A stretch of 64,000 nt of DNA from Sphingobacterium spiritivorum (GTDB lineage Bacteria > Bacteroidota > Bacteroidia > Sphingobacteriales > Sphingobacteriaceae): positions 3,906,001-3,970,000 of the forward strand of contig NZ_CP068082.1 in NCBI RefSeq assembly GCF_016724845.1, read 5' to 3'. Shown one piece after another: positions 25,889-34,722 of this stretch. Below the pieces are notes generated by a model. It was given only the letters and a program-made list of their open reading frames with translations, had not been told where the DNA came from and searched no databases. The translations under genes and the position numbers were made by a program. Each line of letters starts with the position of its first letter. Positions within the stretch are counted from its first letter, which is position 1.

Positions 25889-28800
25889 TTACTTTGTATG
25901 AGAAGGCTGTGTTCCGTAAAGTTTTTCGATACGTTCCAGACGTTCGTTCATATTTTTTACGGTTTCCTTTAATGTTTCAATCTCCCGGTCCTTGTTGTCT
26001 AACTGTTTCTTTTGTTCGATAGTATGCAGATATAATTCTTCTACTTTTTCCAGTATCTGGACACTGAGTTCGGATATATTAAAAATATATTCGCCTTTCT
26101 CATTTTTGCTCAGTCCTTTGATCCCTGTAACCCCCGGAAGATGTTTGTTTTCATTTATAAAAGTTTCTACTTCATCTAAAGATTTAAATGAATAGTCACT
26201 ATTCAGCTTAGAAGTTCCTTCAAGATAATCTTCAAAAACGTAATCAGCATATAGTGAAGACGCTGTAGTAATAGTTCCGTTGACATATAGTTTGGCATTT
26301 GCGTCTGCTCCGGTCAGAGCAGTTGCCCCAGCTCCAATGGCCACATTGCCTGTCTGGTAAATATTATCTGTATTGGTAGTTGCACCGTTGGAAGTTCCTT
26401 GTACTCTCCAGGGTTCCAATTTGTTTTGGTCTATCCATTGTGGTATTCCTGTTCCGCCAGTGATTAGTACCTGATTGCTGCTGGCAATGGCTATCTTTTC
26501 AGGTGTAAGTGTGCTATTGGCAATATCTGCATTAACAATAGTAGCATCGGTTATTTTTGTTGAAGTAATGGATCCATCAGCTATGCTTAAAACGGCATCG
26601 GCCAAAACAGAGCTGGCTAGCGAGTTAACTGTATTCACTTTAATAATACCATCGGTAGTTATTGTTTTACCTAAGCTGGTTGCTACATTTGCAGGATTTA
26701 CAGATAGTTCTCCATTGACAATATTTACAGTCGGGTCGGTAGCAGCTTCTTTTACTACCCCTAAGGTTGTTGCATTTGCTGTTGCTACATCTACACTAAA
26801 AGGTTTTAATACTGCTCCTGTTGGAGTACCACCAAGTATAACTTTAGAGCTCCCTGCAGTTACATCTTTACCTAAGCTGGTTGCTACATTTGCAGGATTT
26901 ACAGATAGTTCTCCATTGACAATATTTACAGTCGGGTCGGTAGCAGCTTCTTTTACGACCCCTAAGGTTGTTGCATTTGCTGTCGCTACATCTACACTAA
27001 AAGGTTTTAATACTGCTCCTGTTGGAGTACCACCAAGTATAACTTTAGAGCTCCCTGCAGTTACATCTTTACCTAAACTGGTTACTACATTGGCAGGATT
27101 TACAGATAGTTCTCCATTGACAATATTTACAGTCGGGTCGGTAGCAGCTTCTTTTACTACTCCTAAGGTTGTTGCATCTGCTGTTGCTACATCTACACTA
27201 AAAGGTTTTAATACTGCTCCTGTTGGAGTACCACCAAGTATAACTTTAGAGCTCCCTGCAGTTACATCTTTACCTAAACTGGTTACTACATTGGCAGGAT
27301 TTACAGATAGTTCTCCATTGACAATATTTACAGTCGGGTCGGTAGCAGCTTCTTTTACTACTCCTAAGGTTGTTGCATCTGCTGTTGCTACATCTACACT
27401 AAAAGGTTTTAATACTGCTCCTGTTGGAGTACCACCAAGTATAACTTTAGAGCTCCCTGCAGTTACATCTTTACCTAAACTGGTTACTACATTGGCAGGA
27501 TTTACAGATAGTTCTCCATTGACAATATTTACAGTCGGGTCGGTAGCAGCTTCTTTTACTACTCCTAAGGTTGTTGCATTTGCTGTTGCTACATCTACAC
27601 TAAAAGGTTTTAATACTGCTCCTGTTGGAGTACCACCAAGTATAACTTTAGAGCTCCCTGCAGTTACATCTTTACCTAAACTGGTTACTACATTGGCAGG
27701 ATTTACAGATAGTTCGCCATTGACAATATTTACAGTCGGGTCGTTGGCAGCTTCTTTTACTACTCCTAAGGTTGTTGCATCTGCTGTTGCTACATCAATA
27801 GTGAAAGGTTTTAATACAGCTCCTGTTGGGGTACCACCAAGTATAACTTTAGGGCTTCCTGCAGTTACATCTTTACCTAAACTGGTTGCTACATTAGTTG
27901 TATTTACAGCTAGCGTTCCGTCAGTTGCAATATTTACTGTTGGATTAGCGGATGCTTCTTTTACTACCCCTAAGGTTGTTCCATTGGCTGTTGCTACATC
28001 ATATTTATAAGGTGTGGTACTAGTCCCGTTTCCAGTTAAAGTGGCATTGGTTCCATTAGCGAACTTTAATGCATTTTGTATTGCAGGTGCTAAGTCTAAT
28101 GCTGTAGCAGGGACCCCATTTACTGTCGTAGTCAGATTTGAACCGGATAAGCTGTTTGCAACCGTATTGACAACTTTCGCTGTAGCTGTTACTCCGTCTA
28201 CTGTTGATGTAATTGTATTTGTTCCGTTGTTCACTAAGGTGTTTGTCGTAGCAGGAACCAATGTGTTTTGGTTTACCCATTGTGGTAATCCTGTACCGTC
28301 AGTGATGAGTACCTGATTGTTACCTGCATTGGCTAATTTGGACGGTGTAATTACACCGTCATTTATATTTGCTGTTACAGTTGTAAGGGTTGCCCCTGTT
28401 CCGCCTGTTATATTCAGATCTGTAGAAGTAAAATCTTTACCAATACCTCCCGCACCTGAAGTGTTCACGGACAACGTTCCGTCGGCCGCTACCGACAATC
28501 CGGAGCCTGGTTTTACCGCTCCGGTAGATGTTGTTGTAGCAGGAGTTACATTTATGGTATAAGCGGTGTTGTTACCAACCGTGGAGGAAGTCACAGAGGT
28601 TGCTGTTCCTGCGACAACTGTTGTTGTTGTTTGATTGTTTTTGACCAGCGTACTTATGTCCAGACTATTCTCATTACCTTTCTCGTCTTTGTAGATTAGC
28701 TTGTTGTTGACCGGATCATAACTGAGTACGGTCAGTGTCTCATTTCCTGTAACCAGTGAACTGATATCAATAGGAGTGGGTACGCCTTTTTCGTCTGTAT

Positions 28801-31432
28801 AGGTTAATATCTTATTTGAATTGTCGTAAGCGAGAGTTGTGAGCGTTTCGTTGTTTTTAACCAGATTGCTGATATCTATTGTGTTGATTGCTCCCTTCTC
28901 ATCTTTATATGTCAAAGTATTTGTCTGTGCATTGTAGCTGAGTACGGTCAGTGTCTCATTTCCTGTAACCAGTGAACTGATATCAATAGGAGTGGGTACG
29001 CCTTTTTCGTCTGTATAGGTTAATATCTTATTTGAATTGTCGTAAGCGAGAGTTGTGAGCGTTTCGTTGTTTTTAACCAGATTGCTGATATCTATTGTGT
29101 TGATTGCTCCCTTCTCATCTTTATATGTCAAAGTATTTGTCTGTGCATTGTAGCTGAGTACGGTCAGTGTCTCATTTCCTGTAACCAGTGAACTGATATC
29201 AATAGGAGTGGGTACGCCTTTTTCGTCTGTATAGGTTAATATCTTATTTGAATTGTCGTAAGCGAGAGTTGTGAGCGTTTCGTTGTTTTTAACCAGATTG
29301 CTGATATCTATTGTGTTGATTGCTCCCTTCTCATCTTTATATGTCAAAGTATTTGTCTGTGCATTGTAGCTGAGTACGGTCAGTGTCTCATTTCCTGTAA
29401 CCAGTGAACTGATATCAATAGGAGTGGGTACGCCTTTTTCGTCTGTATAGGTTAATATCTTATTTGAATTGTCGTAAGCGAGAGTTGTGAGCGTTTCGTT
29501 GTTTTTAACCAGATTGCTGATATCTATTGTGTTGATTGCTCCCTTCTCATCTTTATATGTCAAAGTATTTGTCTGTGCATTGTAGCTGAGTACGGTCAGT
29601 GTCTCATTTCCTGTAACCAGTGAACTGATATCAATAGGAGTGGGTACGCCTTTTTCGTCTGTATAGGTTAATATCTTATTTGAATTGTCGTAAGCGAGAG
29701 TTGTGAGCGTTTCGTTGTTTTTAACCAGATTGCTGATATCTATTGTGTTGATTGCTCCCTTCTCATCTTTATATGTCAAAGTATTTGTCTGTGCATTGTA
29801 GCTGAGTACGGTCAGTGTCTCATTTCCTGTAACCAGTGAACTGATATCAATAGGAGTGGGTACGCCTTTTTCGTCTGTATAGGTTAATATCTTATTTGAA
29901 TTGTCGTAAGCGAGAGTTGTGAGCGTTTCATTGTTTTTAACCAGATTGCTGATATCTATTGTGTTGATTGCTCCCTTCTCATCTTTATATGTCAAAGTAT
30001 TTGTCTGTGCATTGTAGCTGAGTACGGTCAGTGTCTCATTTCCTGTAACCAGTGAACTGATATCAATAGGAGTGGGTACGCCTTTTTCGTCTGTATAGGT
30101 TAATATCTTATTTGAATTGTCGTAAGCGAGAGTTGTGAGCGTTTGGTTGTTTTTAACCAGATTGCTGATATCTATTGTGTTGATTGCTCCCTTCTCATCT
30201 TTATATGTCAAAGTATTTGTCTGTGCATTGTAGCTGAGTACGGTCAGTGTCTCATTTCCTGTAACCAGTGAACTGATATCAATAGGAGTGGGTACGCCTT
30301 TTTCGTCTGTATAGGTTAATATCTTATTTGAATTGTCGTAAGCGAGAGTTGTGAGCGTTTCGTTGTTTTTAACCAGATTGCTGATATCTATTGTGTTGAT
30401 TGCTCCCTTCTCATCTTTATATGTCAAAGTATTTGTCTGTGCATTGTAGCTGAGTACGGTCAGTGTCTCATTTCCTGTAACCAGTGAACTGATATCAATA
30501 GGAGTGGGTACGCCTTTTTCGTCTGTATAGGTTAATATCTTATTTGAATTGTCGTAAGCGAGAGTTGTGAGCGTTTCGTTGTTTTTAACCAGATTGCTGA
30601 TATCTATTGTGTTGATTGCTCCCTTCTCATCTTTATATGTCAAAGTATTTGTCTGTGCATTGTAGCTGAGTACGGTCAGTGTCTCATTTCCTGTAACCAG
30701 TGAACTGATATCAATAGGAGTGGGTACGCCTTTTTCGTCTGTATAGGTTAATATCTTATTTGAATTGTCGTAAGCGAGAGTTGTGAGCGTTTCATTGTTT
30801 TTAACCAGATTGCTGATATCTATTGTGTTGATTGCTCCCTTCTCATCTTTATATGTCAAAGTATTTGTCTGTGCATTGTAGCTGAGTACGGTCAGTGTCT
30901 CATTTCCTGTAACCAGTGAACTGATATCAATAGGAGTGGGTACGCCTTTTTCGTCTGTATAGGTTAATATCTTATTTGAATTGTCATATGCGAGAGTTGT
31001 GAGTGTTTCGTTCGCTTTGACAACATCCTTCAAATTAATTGTTACAGGATTACCATTGACATCTATAAATGACATCTCGAATGTTGACGGATTGTAGGTA
31101 ATATTAATAGCTCCATATGAGTTCCCTACGGCAATCCACTTGTGTCCGTCATTATAATATATCCCGGGAGAAACATCACCGACTTTTGCCGTATTATATA
31201 CCATCATACCCAGTACATGTTGATTACTCTGTAATGGAGCAGGATTAGTAGTGGATTGTAGCTCTACTCTTGAAAAGAGTAACCCTTTGTACTTACTTGA
31301 TAACTCAAGTATGGCATCTTTATTTGGCAAATTTGATGCTCCGGAGATCGAACCGTCTCCGATTTTCTGCTGAGCATATCCCGTTGCTACTGCAAGACAT
31401 GATAGCAGCACTAATAATGAATGTTTTTTCAT
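25889..31432 (-). CDS. Giant secreted repeat protein, tail-fibre/adhesin-like (1847 residues)
   Basis: Signal peptide (1-20, to TGYAQQ). An N-terminal domain (21-140) has motifs shared by many Bacteroidota fibre proteins (NKDAILELSSKYKGLLFSRV; GIYYNDGHKWIAVG). Residues 141-932 are 11 repeats of 72 residues, each of two related 36-residue halves with the pattern NETLTxLxY...LTYxDEKG...IDISxLV. A linker (933-1180) has tail-fibre phrases (STGAVKPGSGLSVAADGTL). Residues 1181-1582 are 6 repeats of 67 residues (TSLGKDVTAG...TTLGVVKEA...NGELSVNPAN). The end holds LYADYVFEDYL, SLDEVETFINENKHLPGV and a coiled coil (about 1795-1840), the stem typical of trimeric fibres. No T9SS C-terminal domain or lipobox is seen. 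It heads the six-gene cluster. A long trimeric surface fibre for adhesion is the best reading; a length-variable stalk is inferred from the repeats. Confidence 0.88.
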   Translation of the reverse strand: MKKHSLLVLLSCLAVATGYAQQKIGDGSISGASNLPNKDAILELSSKYKGLLFSRVELQSTTNPAPLQSNQHVLGMMVYNTAKVGDVSPGIYYNDGHKWIAVGNSYGAINITYNPSTFEMSFIDVNGNPVTINLKDVVKANETLTTLAYDNSNKILTYTDEKGVPTPIDISSLVTGNETLTVLSYNAQTNTLTYKDEKGAINTIDISNLVKNNETLTTLAYDNSNKILTYTDEKGVPTPIDISSLVTGNETLTVLSYNAQTNTLTYKDEKGAINTIDISNLVKNNETLTTLAYDNSNKILTYTDEKGVPTPIDISSLVTGNETLTVLSYNAQTNTLTYKDEKGAINTIDISNLVKNNETLTTLAYDNSNKILTYTDEKGVPTPIDISSLVTGNETLTVLSYNAQTNTLTYKDEKGAINTIDISNLVKNNQTLTTLAYDNSNKILTYTDEKGVPTPIDISSLVTGNETLTVLSYNAQTNTLTYKDEKGAINTIDISNLVKNNETLTTLAYDNSNKILTYTDEKGVPTPIDISSLVTGNETLTVLSYNAQTNTLTYKDEKGAINTIDISNLVKNNETLTTLAYDNSNKILTYTDEKGVPTPIDISSLVTGNETLTVLSYNAQTNTLTYKDEKGAINTIDISNLVKNNETLTTLAYDNSNKILTYTDEKGVPTPIDISSLVTGNETLTVLSYNAQTNTLTYKDEKGAINTIDISNLVKNNETLTTLAYDNSNKILTYTDEKGVPTPIDISSLVTGNETLTVLSYNAQTNTLTYKDEKGAINTIDISNLVKNNETLTTLAYDNSNKILTYTDEKGVPTPIDISSLVTGNETLTVLSYNAQTNTLTYKDEKGAINTIDISNLVKNNETLTTLAYDNSNKILTYTDEKGVPTPIDISSLVTGNETLTVLSYDPVNNKLIYKDEKGNENSLDISTLVKNNQTTTTVVAGTATSVTSSTVGNNTAYTINVTPATTTSTGAVKPGSGLSVAADGTLSVNTSGAGGIGKDFTSTDLNITGGTGATLTTVTANINDGVITPSKLANAGNNQVLITDGTGLPQWVNQNTLVPATTNTLVNNGTNTITSTVDGVTATAKVVNTVANSLSGSNLTTTVNGVPATALDLAPAIQNALKFANGTNATLTGNGTSTTPYKYDVATANGTTLGVVKEASANPTVNIATDGTLAVNTTNVATSLGKDVTAGSPKVILGGTPTGAVLKPFTIDVATADATTLGVVKEAANDPTVNIVNGELSVNPANVVTSLGKDVTAGSSKVILGGTPTGAVLKPFSVDVATANATTLGVVKEAATDPTVNIVNGELSVNPANVVTSLGKDVTAGSSKVILGGTPTGAVLKPFSVDVATADATTLGVVKEAATDPTVNIVNGELSVNPANVVTSLGKDVTAGSSKVILGGTPTGAVLKPFSVDVATADATTLGVVKEAATDPTVNIVNGELSVNPANVVTSLGKDVTAGSSKVILGGTPTGAVLKPFSVDVATANATTLGVVKEAATDPTVNIVNGELSVNPANVATSLGKDVTAGSSKVILGGTPTGAVLKPFSVDVATANATTLGVVKEAATDPTVNIVNGELSVNPANVATSLGKTITTDGIIKVNTVNSLASSVLADAVLSIADGSITSTKITDATIVNADIANSTLTPEKIAIASSNQVLITGGTGIPQWIDQNKLEPWRVQGTSNGATTNTDNIYQTGNVAIGAGATALTGADANAKLYVNGTITTASSLYADYVFEDYLEGTSKLNSDYSFKSLDEVETFINENKHLPGVTGIKGLSKNEKGEYIFNISELSVQILEKVEELYLHTIEQKKQLDNKDREIETLKETVKNMNERLERIEKLYGTQPSHTK
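26687..27892 (-). repeat. Tandem repeat B within the giant fibre gene: 6 x 201 bp
   Basis: Six in-frame units of exactly 201 bases (67 codons). A fixed landmark, AGGTTTTAAT on the plus strand, recurs at 26801, 27002, 27203, 27404, 27605 and 27806. Units differ in blocks: the two lowest-coordinate units share one set of variants (for example CTAAGCTGGTTGCTAC), the next three another (CTAAACTGGTTACTAC), and the sixth is most diverged. A degenerate further half-unit follows at about 27893-28020. Confidence 0.93.
28637..31012 (-). repeat. Tandem repeat A within the giant fibre gene: 11 x 216 bp
   Basis: Eleven in-frame units of exactly 216 bases (72 codons); the plus-strand landmark GGGTACGCC recurs every 216 bases from 28778 to 30938. 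Ten units are almost identical in DNA. I could see only single-base differences at one codon (near 29925, 30141 and 30789) until the outer edges, where the first and last units diverge. Each unit is itself a diverged duplication of a 108-base half. Confidence 0.95.
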
Positions 31433-31782
31433 ATCAATGTCAATAATTGAAAATATTACTTAGATGTAAACCTTAAAATAATCAGGTGTTAATTCCCCTT
31501 TATAAATCTATTTTTTGCGAATATATAGATAGATAATCCGGATTCTAAAGTAGTAAAAAATTTGTAGTACAATAGCTACATTTTAAATTAAATGAATGAA
31601 TATTCTGTTTTTTTATAAGAGATATAACTACACGTTATTATCTAGCTTGTAGCTATTTCTCCACAAACAAAATATGTAACCGTTCGGTGTTTAATTATTG
31701 TTCAGAAATTCAATGAGATATGATCTTTTATAACAAAATTTTAAAGCCAATTATTGAATCACTTATATTTTAAGATGGGATC
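31433..31782. other. AT-rich region upstream of the giant fibre gene
   Basis: 350 bases with no credible gene. It must hold the promoter of the minus-strand fibre cluster, but I found no clean TAnnTTTG box with a -33 TTG. The leader is strongly AT-rich. Confidence 0.35.
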
Positions 31783-31824
31783 AAAAAAAAGCCTCTTTTA
31801 GAAAACTAAAAGAGGCTTTTTTTT
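31783..31824 (-). terminator. Terminator of the J-domain/KTSC gene
   Basis: Perfect 19-bp stem (31783-31801 with 31806-31824), loop AAAA, core GCCTCTTTTAG. Eight A/T pairs at the base give a T-run on either strand. It isolates the KTSC gene from the fibre cluster. Confidence 0.92.
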
Positions 31825-31853
31825 TATTTTGATAAATTGAATAATAGCTAAAA

Positions 31854-32303
31854 TCAGACAGGTTCAGAGGTCTTTAATACATTTCTGTAAGGATAGGAAT
31901 GAAAAATGTGTCTTCTTGCAAAGCGACCTGGTGAATCAGCATTAATGAACTTGATATAATCATTTTTTGCCACACCAAAATATTCATACTGACTTCCATC
32001 GTGAAAGGTAATTACCAGAACCTGTGATTTCCAGTCAAAGTCTGCAATACCGGAGTTGGCTATAGTTGCAGTATATATGGGAAGTTGATTTTCCAGCGTT
32101 TCCGGACAGATACTTACTAAAAAATGATAGGCTTCTATCATCTCTTTACTTTTGGTCTCAGCGGCGATTCTTCCTTCTTCATCATTAACAAATTTATCAG
32201 GATGACACTCTTTCATAATCGTTCGATAAGTCGACTTTAATATTTTAAGATCGGCTGATTTATCTACGTTCAAAAGTCTTCTGTAGTCTGCAATTTTTTT
32301 CAT
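31854..32303 (-). CDS. J-domain/KTSC-domain fusion protein
   Basis: 149 residues. The N-terminal ~70 residues form a J domain with the HPD motif at 34-36 (MKECHPDKF), which in DnaJ proteins stimulates the ATPase of Hsp70. The C-terminal part (about 83-140) is a KTSC domain: SGIADFDWKSQVLVITFHDG, YEYFGV, then FARRHIFHSYPYR. KTSC is a small domain of unknown function, often alone or next to nucleic-acid proteins. There is no signal or membrane segment. It has its own terminator, and the nearest same-strand neighbour upstream is the VF530 gene, 135 bases away. The pairing suggests KTSC presents a client to DnaK, but this is inference. Confidence 0.85.
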   Translation of the reverse strand: MKKIADYRRLLNVDKSADLKILKSTYRTIMKECHPDKFVNDEEGRIAAETKSKEMIEAYHFLVSICPETLENQLPIYTATIANSGIADFDWKSQVLVITFHDGSQYEYFGVAKNDYIKFINADSPGRFARRHIFHSYPYRNVLKTSEPV

Positions 32304-32438
32304 GGCTGCAAAGGTAGGTATTCTTTAACGATAATCTGCTATCCACAAGCGAATTGCTGTATTAACGTTAGGAAATTATTAAAATAAATTTTCTGACGAC
32401 AGATAGAAAAATTTTCTTTACAACTTCGGGAGGATATA

Positions 32439-32663
32439 TTATTTATTACTGATAATCCGTACATATAATTCTTCAACCTTCTGACGCGCCCAAGGTGTTT
32501 TTCTGAGAAATGTGAGAGATGATTTCACGCTGGGATTCTCATTAAAACAACGAATCTGAATACGTTTGCCCAAACCTTCCCAACCGCCGAAATGATCGAC
32601 CAGATATTCGATAATGCTATCTAAACGGACTCCGTGTAAAGGATTATTAGGTTGTTCATTCAT
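32439..32663 (-). CDS. VF530-family protein (DUF2132)
   Basis: 74 residues, the usual size for this small helical family. The conserved core is visible: [20 protein letters not shown], then [31 protein letters not shown] and KVEELY. The family is known from a Vibrio structure, with DNA binding proposed from its fold; the cellular role is not established. It is cytoplasmic, with no signal peptide. The basic C-terminal half is consistent with nucleic-acid binding. It may be co-transcribed with the J-domain/KTSC gene downstream, though 135 bases separate them. Confidence 0.88.
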   Translation of the reverse strand: MNEQPNNPLHGVRLDSIIEYLVDHFGGWEGLGKRIQIRCFNENPSVKSSLTFLRKTPWARQKVEELYVRIISNK

Positions 32664-32790
32664 GGTGTAAAAGTAAGGATAATCAGTGAATTTATATTTT
32701 TATATTGCTGATCCTGTATTTAAGTTTCCATATAAGGATGGAGTTTATTGAAGTATAGCATGTATATTTACTAAATTTTCAGCTAATCAA

Positions 32791-34005
32791 ATGGAAAACC
32801 TGATGACCACGGCCAATATCAAGGCACTGATCCTGTCATTGCTTATTTTTATTTTTACCTATTGGTATTACAGCAGTCAGCAACCGAGCTTTTTGAGCTT
32901 TGGCACAGCAGTATTTGCAGGACTTATCAGCCTTATTCTTGTGTTGCTAGGTGCATGTATAATCAGAGCACTTGACCAACTTATACTATCACAGATCATC
33001 TATCCACACATTCTATTTCGCTTTTTACAACCATTTCTGATACTGCTATTGCTGTTTTGGTTAAGTTATGGAATATTTTATACAGGTAGATTTGGCTATT
33101 CCTATGAATTTACCTCTTCTGTTAAACAGTTTTTTCGTTTACATCTTCCTTATATAACAGTAGTTTGTATCCTGTTGGCGATCGGGTTGTCTTTGCCCTT
33201 TCCCTCGCAGAAGATGAGTGTTGGCGCCTTGTTTTACAACAATATCAAGTTTGCACTATGTGTTGCCGGAATAGTTGTTGTCAGTATCTTTCTGATTTAC
33301 TGGATTAAGCTTATAAAACAGCCCAATCTCGGGACTAAATTTGTCTTATACGAAACTTTAGATAATCAGTTTGACCTGGATGGACTTGAAGTAAAATTGC
33401 TATTGGACGTAGGGACACAGCATCATGCCAGTGAACCCTATTTTCTGCCGGACAGGAATGAGCTTATTATTAACGCATTGGCCGAAAGTTCAAATAAGAT
33501 TCCTCCTTTGCACAAAAGCTATAAGGTGGACAAAGAAGGAAAGGTCATAGCCGATCTGGATACCGATATCCAATTTGCCGGAGCGCAAGGTCCTTTTACA
33601 TTTGAAGAGGGGTATATCAAAGCCAATCAGGCTGATCAACTGGTCACCTGGGTGTTTGACGGGAATAAGGAAATCAGAGATGTCAGCAGTTTTTCTGTTC
33701 CTTATAACCGGATTATCACTAGATTGACCCCTGACCAGAATCAGCCTAAAGCAGAATATTTCTATAAGACATCCAAAATCCGGTGTGCGGATACAGAAGT
33801 GAAATGGAACGGTACACGTTATTATACGATAACTTATCAGGGTGACACCGTGAGATTCAAAATAGACCACGTATATCTGAAGAATGGTCCGCAAAAGGAA
33901 TGTACGGAACAGACGGTTGAATATTTTGAATGTAAGGGCATGAATTTTGATCTGATCCGGTTAAATGAGCAGGTATATTATACCATAAAGCAAAAGAGAA
34001 AGTAA
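32791..34005 (+). CDS. Unknown membrane protein with large extramembrane C-terminal domain
   Basis: 404 residues that I do not recognise. The N-terminal half has about five hydrophobic segments (near residues 10-27, 38-60, 75-97, 117-135 and 150-172). The C-terminal ~220 residues are soluble and beta-rich, with no motif I can name (YETLDNQFDLDGLEVKLLLD; GTRYYTITYQGDTVRFKIDH). The ATG at 32791 precedes a second possible start at 32803. It begins a four-gene plus-strand run: the next gene starts 2 bases after its stop, a sign of translational coupling. The order membrane protein, secreted protein, secreted protein, small membrane protein suggests an envelope complex; no function can be assigned. 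Confidence 0.75.
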   Translation: MENLMTTANIKALILSLLIFIFTYWYYSSQQPSFLSFGTAVFAGLISLILVLLGACIIRALDQLILSQIIYPHILFRFLQPFLILLLLFWLSYGIFYTGRFGYSYEFTSSVKQFFRLHLPYITVVCILLAIGLSLPFPSQKMSVGALFYNNIKFALCVAGIVVVSIFLIYWIKLIKQPNLGTKFVLYETLDNQFDLDGLEVKLLLDVGTQHHASEPYFLPDRNELIINALAESSNKIPPLHKSYKVDKEGKVIADLDTDIQFAGAQGPFTFEEGYIKANQADQLVTWVFDGNKEIRDVSSFSVPYNRIITRLTPDQNQPKAEYFYKTSKIRCADTEVKWNGTRYYTITYQGDTVRFKIDHVYLKNGPQKECTEQTVEYFECKGMNFDLIRLNEQVYYTIKQKRK

Positions 34006-34006
34006 T

Positions 34007-34708
34007 ATGAAAATCTTGATTTTACTGTTATTGGTATCCCTGACTGCTCAGGCGCAGAAGAAGGAGATAGCCGTAGGATATGCAGATACTTATGATAAGC
34101 TGCCTTCTATCAAATTTCAAAAATCTTCGAAGGAAGAGTATGACTTATGCCGTCAAGCCCTGAGACCGGATTCTTTACCGCTCAAAGATGTAAACGGGCA
34201 TATGTTGGTGCCTACAAAACAAGGAACAATCCGCTTGCAGAAATATACCGATTCGGCTAAAGAAGATTTCAGAGGATATGAATACGCCGGTTATTTTCCC
34301 GGATTAAAGATGTATGTGGTCAATAGTATACATGTAGCGGAACATATAGGATTCAGCGACCGTATATTAATAGATAGCACCAGCGGATATCAATATGCTA
34401 TTGTATCTGTCGGGGATGATGCTGTAGAAATTCCTGTACCCTCTCCTGATGGTAATTATATACTGTATTATTACAATTATGTCTACGAAAAGAACAGTTG
34501 TTTTATAGGGATATTGAATCTCAATAAAACAACTCATCCTGCAAAACGGTTGTCTGAGAAAATGAGCTTTCAGACGAAGGACTGGGCTGTAGAGGAGATA
34601 AGGTGGAAAGATAACCGGACTTTTATGGTGAAAGCCAGCGTTACCGCAAATAAAAATAATCAGCAAAATATTAGTTATCTGTACTTTATCGCTCAGTTAA
34701 ATCCTTAG
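34007..34708 (+). CDS. Unknown secreted protein
   Basis: 233 residues. A signal peptide (MKILILLLLVSLTAQAQKK) directs it to the periplasm or surface. The rest is beta-rich with aromatic-rich strands (GYEYAGYFPGLKMYVVNSIH; SPDGNYILYYYNYVYEKNSC), resembling a short propeller or TolB-like fold: the SPDGNYILYYY phrase is typical of such blades, but there are too few for a full propeller. It is tightly linked to the membrane-protein gene before it (1 intervening base) and is 14 bases from the next. No catalytic motif is seen. Function unknown. Confidence 0.72.
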   Translation: MKILILLLLVSLTAQAQKKEIAVGYADTYDKLPSIKFQKSSKEEYDLCRQALRPDSLPLKDVNGHMLVPTKQGTIRLQKYTDSAKEDFRGYEYAGYFPGLKMYVVNSIHVAEHIGFSDRILIDSTSGYQYAIVSVGDDAVEIPVPSPDGNYILYYYNYVYEKNSCFIGILNLNKTTHPAKRLSEKMSFQTKDWAVEEIRWKDNRTFMVKASVTANKNNQQNISYLYFIAQLNP

Positions 34709-34722
34709 GTCGAAAAAATGTT

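Noticed and set aside
26475-28010. A 511-codon open frame on the plus strand, antisense to repeat B of the giant fibre gene
   Set aside because: It mirrors the repeat: a stop-free antisense frame in one unit is copied into all units. It has no signal or family motif, and the minus-strand frame has a signal peptide and recognisable fibre motifs.
28014-28562. Two further plus-strand open frames antisense to the fibre linker
   Set aside because: They are low-complexity (Val/Thr/Pro/Ala-rich) shadows of the minus-strand gene with no sensible start context.
19401-31432. The fibre cluster considered as prophage or contractile injection system tail genes
   Set aside because: No sheath, tube, baseplate, portal or integrase gene is present, every fibre protein has a Sec signal peptide, and the partners are T9SS-type outer-membrane proteins.
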